Assembly: GCA_030747885.1 (NCBI GenBank)
Contig: JASLJW010000105.1
Coordinates: forward strand, 1 to 17,643
Length of the DNA: 17,643 bases
Direction: 5' to 3'
Origin: Candidatus Thalassarchaeaceae archaeon
GTDB taxonomy: Archaea; Thermoplasmatota; Poseidoniia; Poseidoniales; Thalassarchaeaceae
Under the pieces are notes generated by a model that saw nothing but the letters and a program-made list of their open reading frames with translations, was not told the origin of the DNA and searched no databases. Below, in pieces: positions 1-7,249 of the stretch. The position numbers and the translations under genes were made by a program. Every line of letters begins with the position of its first letter. The first letter of the stretch is position 1.

Positions 1-330
1 GAGGAAAGAGAAGATCTTGATATGGCGTATATGGAATCGTTACCGTTGGTCTCTCAAGGAATTGGTGGGGGAGTTACTGGGCTCAAATCATATGTTGAAG
101 AATTGGAAGAATGGTTTTCTGATCAAGGAGAAGTTTGTGCACGATACTTGGGGAGAAAGGCATTGGATGTTGGGATGACCAAAAAGGGGTGGAAAGAAGT
201 GTATTCTTGGATGAATAGTATTGGTTTGGGGGATAGTTTTGCAAGAGGAGCATGGATGGAAGGAGAAAAACCAATTGAAATTGAAATACCAGCTTTTTTT
301 GGCTCAGTCGTTTCGACATTGGGCATTTAA
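1..330 (+). CDS. C-terminal fragment of an unrecognised protein (5' end outside window)
   Basis: The frame is open from the first base of the window to a TAA at 328-330, so this is the last ~109 residues of a longer gene. The Met at base 22 is probably internal, because seven in-frame codons precede it without a stop. The visible part is mixed and soluble-looking, with a Gly-rich stretch (GIGGG, about residues 21-25), an acidic amphipathic helix after it, and several Trp residues. I see no signal peptide, membrane helix or metal motif, and I do not recognise the family. The gene ends one base before the stop codon of the convergent OsmC-like gene. Confidence 0.6.
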   Translation, partial: EEREDLDMAYMESLPLVSQGIGGGVTGLKSYVEELEEWFSDQGEVCARYLGRKALDVGMTKKGWKEVYSWMNSIGLGDSFARGAWMEGEKPIEIEIPAFFGSVVSTLGI

Positions 331-331
331 G

Positions 332-721
332 TTACAACATTTCTAATGACCATTCGAGTGTAGCCCCGGATCTTGTAATCATTTTCCCAACACTACAAAA
401 TTTCTCATGGCTGGATTCAATCAATCTAGATACTAATTTCTCGGGAACTTCTCCTTTGACAATATATTTCATCACTACTGATGTGAAGACTTTTGGTGAT
501 TCGTTGGCCCTCTCAGAGTTGATTTCTACGGTCAAATAATCGACATTATCGATTCGATGTTTTAGTCCATCCTTCACATCAATAAGGGAACATGCTGCGT
601 GTGCATGAAGGACCATTTCCATTGGACTGGGTGAGTTTTTTCCATAAATTTCGAATTTCTTTCCACCAGAAGTTGTTCCAATATAACCAGTGTCAGATGT
701 CCAACTAACCTCCCCATTCAT
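332..721 (-). CDS. OsmC/YhfA-like family protein
   Basis: A 129-residue protein of the OsmC fold. The family signature is visible: an SPMEMVL helix start followed by HAHAACSLIDV, which carries the first conserved Cys, and a later EKFCSVGKM segment with the second Cys. In Ohr/OsmC proteins these two cysteines reduce organic hydroperoxides. The spacing and the SPMEM and EKFC motifs look closer to the YhfA-like branch, whose role is poorly known, so peroxidase activity is an inference. I chose the ATG at 719-721, which has AGGTGA seven bases upstream; an in-frame TTG at 725-727 would leave only one base. The gene is transcribed divergently from the CARDB protein gene and ends tail to tail with the gene at 1-330. 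Length is typical. Confidence 0.85.
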   Translation of the reverse strand: MNGEVSWTSDTGYIGTTSGGKKFEIYGKNSPSPMEMVLHAHAACSLIDVKDGLKHRIDNVDYLTVEINSERANESPKVFTSVVMKYIVKGEVPEKLVSRLIESSHEKFCSVGKMITRSGATLEWSLEML

Positions 722-728
722 GGTCAAC

Positions 729-734
729 TCACCT
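729..734 (-). promoter_or_regulatory. Ribosome binding site of the OsmC-like gene
   Basis: On the minus strand this reads AGGTGA, complementary to the archaeal 16S 3' end. It lies seven bases before the ATG at 721 and decides that start over the TTG at 727. Confidence 0.6.
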
Positions 735-777
735 AGTCATTACGCTTAGAAGATTGGGCCTTGCGGGCTCACCACAA

Positions 778-784
778 GATATAG
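778..784 (+). promoter_or_regulatory. Possible TATA-like element for the CARDB operon
   Basis: GATATAG lies about 30 bases before the ATG at 812, inside the 90-base divergent region between the OsmC-like gene and the CARDB gene. It is the only A/T-rich TATA-like element there. No clear BRE is seen and the rest of the region is not distinctive, so this is weak. Confidence 0.25.
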
Positions 785-802
785 GGCAAACAACCGTTAC
801 GT

Positions 803-806
803 GGAG
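803..806 (+). promoter_or_regulatory. Ribosome binding site of the CARDB protein gene
   Basis: GGAG lies five bases before the ATG at 812. This supports that start, which is directly followed by a signal-peptide-like sequence. Confidence 0.5.
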
Positions 807-811
807 CGACC

Positions 812-3800
812 ATGGTCTCGAGAGCAAGCACAATTCGATTCGTCGCACTTTTGGCACTTTTTTCGATGTTGTTAGCCTTGGCGCCGGTCTCTAAAGTCGA
901 AGAATTGAGTCAAACTGATACTCCGATGGAAACAGGGGGCCGAAGTGGTCCTGATCTCACAGTTGACTATCTCTCGGCTTCTTGGACTTCAGCAGATGCT
1001 GGAGATTCCAAAAGTATCAGTACGAGAATCAAAAACGATGGAGATTCATCATCAGGTTCGTTCCGGTGGGGATTGTATTTGTCCACAGATACTACAATTA
1101 CAACCAGCGATCTTTTGTTGGATGATTGGTCGCAATCGAGCATTTCCTCGGGCAGTACCCGTTCATCGACCAAGAGTGTGACTATTCCATCATCAATCAC
1201 AGGTGGTTACTACTATGTCGGCATGATTGTCGATATCAATGGCCAAGTCAGTGAATCTGATGAGAACAACAATGATGATTACGATTCGGGCCGAGTGCAC
1301 GTCTATGAATTGGCTGATTTGGTTCCTCGAACCACCTCCTCGTCGTGTTCTACCCCAACCACAGGCACGGTTGGAGACTATCTCTCATCATCGATTTCAA
1401 TTCAGTATGAAAATGATGTTTCCAGTAGTCACGGCCAATCAACAGGCACATTTTACTGGGCGATGTATCTCTCCACAGATTCCACCATCACAACTAGTGA
1501 CACGCAAGTTGGCAGCGACCAATATTCGTCTAGTTTGTCTTCAGGTAGTTATCGGACAGATTCTCTATCCAGTAGCACTCGAATCCCTTCCTCCATGAAT
1601 GCTGGGACATATTATTGGGGGTATATCCTCGATGTCGATTCTGATGTTGACGAAGCTAGCGAATCAAACAATGCTCGGACTTGTAATCAAATTACACTTC
1701 AAGAGGATCTGCCTGATTTGGAAGCCGCGTCGGTTAGCACCTCCTCATCTTCTGCAATTATGGGTGATACCATCACTGTGCAATATAGGATTAACAATAT
1801 CGGCACTGATTATTCTGGTTCATTCTACTGGAAACTGTATCTTTCAACTGATTCAACCATCACCACATCAGATATATTCGTTGATGAATTCAGCGAGAGC
1901 AGTATTAGTGGTGGTTCTTACCGCTCTGGTTACGAATACAATGTTCCGATTCCAACTGGTATGAATCCAGGATACTACTATCTTGGCCTAATCGCTGACA
2001 ATCGCGACGGTGTAAATGAATTGGATGAGACAAACAACATCGTTTCCTCCAGCTCACGAATCGATATCGAAGAACCTGCTGATTTAGTTCCAGACAATCC
2101 GTCTGGACCAAGTACAGCCCAAGCCGGTCAACAAGTGAGTATTTCTTGGAGAATCGACAATTCTGGAGATGATACATCTGGATGGTTCTACTGGGAAATG
2201 TACATTTCCACCGATTCTACAATTACAACCAGTGATACGAAATTAGGTTCTACCCAACAGGCAAGTAGCATTTCTGGCGGATCATCTAGAAGTGGAACAT
2301 ATAGTCCTACGTTGCCCAGTAATTTAGCTCAAGGGACCTATTATTTTGGAATCATCGTAGATTCTACTAGTAGAGTGTCGGAAGGAGATGAGACCAACAA
2401 TGTCGAGGTAGGGAATTCACTCTACATCACGGTTCCAGATTATGATTTGGAAGCAACCTCGATTTCAGTCGATTCCGGCTATCGTCAAGTTTGCGAAGGT
2501 TCGGATATTTACATCACATTGAGTGTGACTAATTTGGGTACTGATAATGCGGGTTCTCACTATTATGAAGCCCTAGTTTCGACAGGGAATTCGGTTTCGG
2601 CGATGTATAGTGGCACCTCTCTTGGATATGCGAGTGGAACCGCAAATGTCCCTTCCTATACGCACTCAAGTATGCAGGCAACCCTACCGACGACTCTCAC
2701 GCCAGGCACCTACTATGTCGGCCTCTACGTGGATTATGGAGACTACATTTCAGAGTCTGATGAAAACAACAACATCGTCGCTACAAACACTGCCCAATTG
2801 ACTGTAATCGATTGTGGTCCTGATTTGGAGCCCTCTACTATATCTGGGCCAGTATCTGGTGTTCGAGGTGGAACGGCACAAGTTTCCATTCAAATTTCAA
2901 ACATCGGGATGGAGGATGTCACGAATGTAGATTACAGCATCTATCTTTCCAGTGATTCTGCAATCAGTGGAACTGGAAACGATGTACTGGTCGGTTCGGA
3001 TGTGACCGGTACAATTACACAAAGTGGTGCATGGTCAGGATCGGTCAACCTTGGTATCCCATCCAATCTGGGAGACGGGTGTTGGTATTGGGGTATTCTT
3101 GTCGACCCAACCAACTCGATTGTAGAAATGGATGAAACGAACAATGCAATGCCATCGAGTGGACAGTTCTGCTTAGTGCAAGCAGATATTGTAATCGATT
3201 CAATAGGCTATTCCAACAATGTTGTGAGCGGTCAATCGAGCACTGTATTCATCAACCTCAGTAATATTGGTGGTTCTGATACACCTTCATTCACTGCCCG
3301 TCTGTTGTTATCGCTTGATGCTCAGTCGGGAACTGATGACACACAAGTAGATAGTTTTCGAGTCGATCCGTTGACCAGTGGTTCTTCAGCCAATATTGTA
3401 CGGAATGTCATCATACCAGGTCAGCATATTGGAGATTTTCACTGGGTCGTTATTGTCGACACAGCATCTGAGGTAGAAGAGGATGATGAATCGAACAATG
3501 CAGCTGCAAGCACCTCCTTTTCGATTTCAGCACCAGCCCGCGACCTCTTAGCCGCATGGATTGAATCACCACTTTCTGCCGAACCCGGACAAACGGTATC
3601 GATTGAATGGGGGGCCGAGAATCTGGGGCAAGAATCCCTTGGTTTCGACTTCGAGATTTGGCTTTCTGAAGATCGCGCATTGGGGAGTGGAGACATTCGC
3701 CTTTCACAATCTCGAGTTCCAGCATTGCTGAGTGGCTCAACCATCGCCGATTCACAAGTAGTCAATTTGGTTGGCGATATGGATGGTGTTTGGTGGGTTG

Positions 3801-5293
3801 TTCTAGTCATTGATTCTGGAGGTGAGCACTATGAGGATGATGAATCAAACAATATCCGTATATCTAATTCAACATTCACGATTGATTCAAGCAGCCCCCC
3901 ACCAGCAGGTGATACACTCTCTGGATGTGATAATCCACAGACTGATGGTGGCTTTGAATCGGATGCGGCGTCGGCACGTTCGTCAGCGCATCACTTGGGC
4001 GCGAATGCGAACCTTACGTTGGATGGTTGCCTCATCGGTTTAGATGTGGTAGATTGGTATGCGATTGTCATCGATTCAGGAAACCGAACATCGGTTGCAT
4101 TGAGTGCTGAAGGTGCACATCTAGAAGTCGCCGTACTGAATGGTTCAGGTGCACTAGGGCAAGGAATGGTCGATGATGATGTCCGTTGGGTGACAATTTC
4201 AGCATTAAACGATGATCTTGATGGTGTTGGGTTATTGTACCACATTCGAGTTACTTGGGATCCTGCGATGCCGGGTGGCCCCTATCAATTGAGATTCGTA
4301 ACGGCAAATGCAAGTATTGAGACTGATTTGAATCCACCTCCAACACCCCTAATCACCCCGATGGATGAATGGAAAAACGCTGACGAACTCACGATTTATT
4401 GGCAACCTGTTGCTGATGACCTGTCTGGAATTTCACACTATGAAGTCCGATGGGCAGGTGGTTTGTGGGCTCCAGTCACACAAAATGAATCGATTGTGAA
4501 TCTGACAATGCTCATGGATGGTCGGTATTCGTTTGAAGTTCGAGCTGTTGACGAAGCAGGAAACATAGGATTCGCGAATGCAACTTGGATTCGTGTTGAC
4601 CGAAACGTACCAATAGTTTCCATTGAGTTGCTCAATGCCTCACGCTTACCAGTACCCAAATTGGTTGTTGATTTGACGATTGATGATGGGCTCGGCAGTG
4701 GACCATCAAGCATTGAATGGTCCTATGATAATTTGACTTGGAATACACATAGTGAAGATGGTTTGATTTTGTGGTGGGATTGGAACAACACAGAATTGTT
4801 TGTTCGGGTGACGGACGGGGCAAATTTGCAGACAGTTTTGCAAATTCAAATCGAAGCACCGCCAGATGAATCAGAAAACATCGAAACATCAGACAATGAA
4901 AATACAGGATCAAAAGGAAATGGGGGGGTCAGCACATTACTTACGCTGATCTTTGCTCTGGCCATCATAGCCCTATCGATTTTTACAGTCATGCTTGCGA
5001 TTCGATTACGAACACGAGGTCTTGCCGAAGAAGATGTGGAAGAAGATTCTGAAGATGAACCAAACGATTCAGAATTGGCGCATACCAATCAACATCAAAC
5101 CGAAACTTTGCATGTCCCAAATCACAACCATCTCATCGGTGGTGGAGTGTACGATCAGTCCACAGGACACACGGTTTACATTGACCCAGATGGTCGTTGG
5201 TGGTGGCAGCAGGAAGACGGTTCATTCTTCCATGAACCGGTATCTGATGCCAACGATGTCCCGCCAGATATTGGGCGGTTCATTGATGAATGA
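812..5293 (+). CDS. Giant secreted CARDB-repeat surface protein with C-terminal membrane anchor
   Basis: A 1493-residue cell-surface protein. Residues 1-27 form a signal peptide (Arg at 4 and 9, then a Leu/Ala-rich core). Eight CARDB-type beta-sandwich repeats of about 120 residues start near 48, 168, 300, 423, 543, 670, 791 and 910. Each opens with a [P/A/Y/R]DL-like motif, most carry a YLSTDSTITTSD-like strand, and each ends in an acidic E.DE[ST]NN turn. Residues ~1034-1170 resemble a bacterial pre-peptidase C-terminal domain, ~1176-1265 an FN3-like domain (HYEVRW, YSFEVRAVDEAGN), and ~1266-1347 another Ig-like domain. An acidic/Ser linker leads to one membrane helix (~1373-1397), then Arg residues and an acidic cytoplasmic tail ending in an aromatic motif with WWW near 1463. 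CARDB domains are adhesion or binding modules. No catalytic domain is visible, so binding to polymers, cells or particles is inferred. It is first in a probable operon with icd. Confidence 0.85.
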   Translation: MVSRASTIRFVALLALFSMLLALAPVSKVEELSQTDTPMETGGRSGPDLTVDYLSASWTSADAGDSKSISTRIKNDGDSSSGSFRWGLYLSTDTTITTSDLLLDDWSQSSISSGSTRSSTKSVTIPSSITGGYYYVGMIVDINGQVSESDENNNDDYDSGRVHVYELADLVPRTTSSSCSTPTTGTVGDYLSSSISIQYENDVSSSHGQSTGTFYWAMYLSTDSTITTSDTQVGSDQYSSSLSSGSYRTDSLSSSTRIPSSMNAGTYYWGYILDVDSDVDEASESNNARTCNQITLQEDLPDLEAASVSTSSSSAIMGDTITVQYRINNIGTDYSGSFYWKLYLSTDSTITTSDIFVDEFSESSISGGSYRSGYEYNVPIPTGMNPGYYYLGLIADNRDGVNELDETNNIVSSSSRIDIEEPADLVPDNPSGPSTAQAGQQVSISWRIDNSGDDTSGWFYWEMYISTDSTITTSDTKLGSTQQASSISGGSSRSGTYSPTLPSNLAQGTYYFGIIVDSTSRVSEGDETNNVEVGNSLYITVPDYDLEATSISVDSGYRQVCEGSDIYITLSVTNLGTDNAGSHYYEALVSTGNSVSAMYSGTSLGYASGTANVPSYTHSSMQATLPTTLTPGTYYVGLYVDYGDYISESDENNNIVATNTAQLTVIDCGPDLEPSTISGPVSGVRGGTAQVSIQISNIGMEDVTNVDYSIYLSSDSAISGTGNDVLVGSDVTGTITQSGAWSGSVNLGIPSNLGDGCWYWGILVDPTNSIVEMDETNNAMPSSGQFCLVQADIVIDSIGYSNNVVSGQSSTVFINLSNIGGSDTPSFTARLLLSLDAQSGTDDTQVDSFRVDPLTSGSSANIVRNVIIPGQHIGDFHWVVIVDTASEVEEDDESNNAAASTSFSISAPARDLLAAWIESPLSAEPGQTVSIEWGAENLGQESLGFDFEIWLSEDRALGSGDIRLSQSRVPALLSGSTIADSQVVNLVGDMDGVWWVVLVIDSGGEHYEDDESNNIRISNSTFTIDSSSPPPAGDTLSGCDNPQTDGGFESDAASARSSAHHLGANANLTLDGCLIGLDVVDWYAIVIDSGNRTSVALSAEGAHLEVAVLNGSGALGQGMVDDDVRWVTISALNDDLDGVGLLYHIRVTWDPAMPGGPYQLRFVTANASIETDLNPPPTPLITPMDEWKNADELTIYWQPVADDLSGISHYEVRWAGGLWAPVTQNESIVNLTMLMDGRYSFEVRAVDEAGNIGFANATWIRVDRNVPIVSIELLNASRLPVPKLVVDLTIDDGLGSGPSSIEWSYDNLTWNTHSEDGLILWWDWNNTELFVRVTDGANLQTVLQIQIEAPPDESENIETSDNENTGSKGNGGVSTLLTLIFALAIIALSIFTVMLAIRLRTRGLAEEDVEEDSEDEPNDSELAHTNQHQTETLHVPNHNHLIGGGVYDQSTGHTVYIDPDGRWWWQQEDGSFFHEPVSDANDVPPDIGRFIDE
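952..3893 (+). repeat. Eight tandem CARDB domain repeats (about 360 nt each)
   Basis: This is a coding repeat. Eight units of roughly 360-395 bases encode homologous beta-sandwich domains, with unit starts near 953, 1313, 1709, 2078, 2438, 2819, 3182 and 3539. Similarity is clear at protein level (the YLSTD strand and the DE.NN closing turn). At DNA level it is patchy, which points to old duplications. Units 1-4 are most alike in the TITTSD region; units 5-8 have diverged. Confidence 0.75.
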
Positions 5294-6546
5294 AGGGTCA
5301 GTCCCCCAGTATGATTCCTATGGCAGGTACCAGCATTACGATGGAAAATGGCGTCTTACATGTACCAAATAATCCAACCATTCATTTCATTGAAGGAGAT
5401 GGAATTGGGATTGATATTACGCCTGTAATGATCAGGGTCGTCAATGCTAGTGTTGAGAAGGCATACGATGGAGAAAGAGAGATTTCTTGGAATGAAGTTT
5501 TGGCGGGAGAAAAGGCGTTCAATGCAACTGGAGAATGGTTGCCAGAATCTACTCTAAATGCAATGAAAAATGGCCTTGTATCAATCAAAGGACCATTGAC
5601 AACTCCTGTCGGAGGGGGGATTCGTAGTCTCAATGTAGCCCTTCGACAGAAACTCGATCTTTTTGCTTGTGTTCGCCCAGTTAGGTGGTATGCTGGAACT
5701 CCCAGTCCAGTTCGTGATCCCGGTGCAGTAGACATGATTATTTTTCGCGAGAATAGCGAAGATGTCTATGCTGGAATTGAATGGGAAGCTGGATCTGATG
5801 AAGTTGCCAAAGTTATCGATTTTCTTCAAAATGAAATGGGAGTAACGAAAATTCGTTTTCCAGAAACTAGCGGAATTGGAATCAAACCAATTTCAAGTGA
5901 GGGTACTGGACGTATTGTTCGGGCTGCTATTCAATATGCAATCGATAATGACAAAGACAGTGTTACTCTTGTCCACAAAGGCAACATTATGAAATTTACA
6001 GAAGGTGGATTTAGGGATTGGGGATATCAACTTGCTCAAGATGAATTTGGCGCAGAATTGTTAGATGGGGGGCCGTGGTGCACCCTCAATAATCCAAAAA
6101 CTGGTAATCAAATTACAATCAAAGATGTAATTGCAGATGCAATGCTCCAACAAGTTTTGACTCGCCCGAGAGAATATGGTGTATTGACTACAATGAATCT
6201 CAATGGAGATTACATTTCTGATGCGCTTGCAGCTCAAGTTGGAGGAATTGGAATTGCTCCTGGTGCAAATATCAACTATGATACTGGAATCTCAATCTTT
6301 GAAGCAACTCACGGAACTGCTCCAAAATATACTGGTCAAGATAAGGTAAACCCTGGAAGTTTGATTCTCAGTGCTGAAATGATGTTGCGACATATGGGTT
6401 GGTCTGAAGCTGCTGATTTGATTGTCAAGGGGATGGAAGGTGCTATTTCAGCAAAGACTGTTACCTATGATTTTGAACGATTAATGGATGATGCGACATT
6501 ACTCAAATGTTCTGAATTTGGTAATGCAATAATCAACCATATGTGA
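5290..6546 (+). CDS. icd: Isocitrate dehydrogenase, NADP-dependent
   Basis: Oxidatively decarboxylates isocitrate to 2-oxoglutarate in the TCA cycle, making NADPH. The 418-residue length matches E. coli Icd (416), and with the start at 5290 the numbering is collinear with it. Substrate residues Ser113, Asn115 and Arg119 (SLNVALR), Arg153 and Tyr160 (RENSEDVYAG), Lys230 (HKGN), and metal ligands Asp307 and Asp311 (GDYISDA) all fall at the E. coli positions. The NADP determinants are present too: HGTAPKY (Lys-Tyr of the 2'-phosphate site) and TYDFER near the C-terminus. It is therefore a subfamily I, NADP-type enzyme. Its ATG overlaps the stop of the CARDB gene in ATGA, which suggests translational coupling; Met8 or Met11 are possible later starts. 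The methyltransferase gene follows after nine bases. Ser113 is the residue phosphorylated in enteric bacteria; no kinase gene is seen here. Confidence 0.96.
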   Translation: MKGQSPSMIPMAGTSITMENGVLHVPNNPTIHFIEGDGIGIDITPVMIRVVNASVEKAYDGEREISWNEVLAGEKAFNATGEWLPESTLNAMKNGLVSIKGPLTTPVGGGIRSLNVALRQKLDLFACVRPVRWYAGTPSPVRDPGAVDMIIFRENSEDVYAGIEWEAGSDEVAKVIDFLQNEMGVTKIRFPETSGIGIKPISSEGTGRIVRAAIQYAIDNDKDSVTLVHKGNIMKFTEGGFRDWGYQLAQDEFGAELLDGGPWCTLNNPKTGNQITIKDVIADAMLQQVLTRPREYGVLTTMNLNGDYISDALAAQVGGIGIAPGANINYDTGISIFEATHGTAPKYTGQDKVNPGSLILSAEMMLRHMGWSEAADLIVKGMEGAISAKTVTYDFERLMDDATLLKCSEFGNAIINHM

Positions 6547-6555
6547 GCTGAATGT

Positions 6556-7245
6556 ATGGATGAGCACTTAGAAGATATTCGAAAAAAGATCCAAAAAATG
6601 GCTGAATTGGCACAGGTTAATGGAGAGCCTTTGAGTTGGTTCGAAGAGCTCTACGATACTGCAAATCGTGTCTCAGAAGATGTTCCGTGGGCTCGAATGG
6701 AGCCTCACCCACAAATGGTGGAATGGATTGCAAATCGTCCAGAAATCAATGGCAAAGCATTGGTTGTGGGGTGTGGTCTAGGGGACGATGCAGAATGGCT
6801 CAAAGATATTGGATTCGATGTTACTGCATTTGATATTTCAAAATCCTCAATCGATTGGTGTCGTGAACGATTCCCCAATTCTACAGTGAATTACAGCGTT
6901 GGAGATTTACTGGCTCCCCCAGAAGATTGGAAAAATAGATTCGATCTAATTGTAGAAATACATATCTTGCAAGTTATTCCTGAAAATATTCGGGATCAAG
7001 CTGCAAAAAATCTTTCTTTGTTTCTGAATAATAACGGCCATATCCTTTGTATTGGTCAATTACATGAGTCAAATATTGTAGAGCAACCAAGTCCACCTTG
7101 GCCATTGGGACAAGTTTGGATGGAAAGTAAGTTTCAAGATCTTCAACTAGTAAATTTTACACGATTTATTTCAGAAAATAACTCCACTGGAGATTTTCCT
7201 TCGGTTCCAAGATTTATTGCTTCGTGGCAAAAAATTAATTCTTGA
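6556..7245 (+). CDS. Class I SAM-dependent methyltransferase (TPMT-like)
   Basis: A 229-residue Rossmann-fold methyltransferase. Motif I is seen at about residues 68-78 (ALVVGCGLGDD), motif II near 93-97 (VTAFDIS, with the acidic residue that binds the SAM ribose), an acidic GD at about 116-117 (VGDLL), and motif IV/post-motif (FDLIVEIHILQVI) at about 131-143. The N-terminal helix region and the PPWPLG segment after the core resemble thiopurine methyltransferase and UbiE/Methyltransf_25 relatives. The substrate cannot be read from the sequence. It starts nine bases after icd and probably shares its transcript. There is no membrane segment or signal, so it is cytosolic. It ends four bases before the convergent GDSL gene. 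Confidence 0.8.
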   Translation: MDEHLEDIRKKIQKMAELAQVNGEPLSWFEELYDTANRVSEDVPWARMEPHPQMVEWIANRPEINGKALVVGCGLGDDAEWLKDIGFDVTAFDISKSSIDWCRERFPNSTVNYSVGDLLAPPEDWKNRFDLIVEIHILQVIPENIRDQAAKNLSLFLNNNGHILCIGQLHESNIVEQPSPPWPLGQVWMESKFQDLQLVNFTRFISENNSTGDFPSVPRFIASWQKINS

Positions 7246-7249
7246 TTCT

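Noticed and set aside
3439..3810. Minus-strand open frames inside the CARDB gene, also near 1905-2177, 3991-4245 and 4438-4913
   Set aside because: They lie fully within a strongly supported gene, have no family features, and fit antisense shadows.
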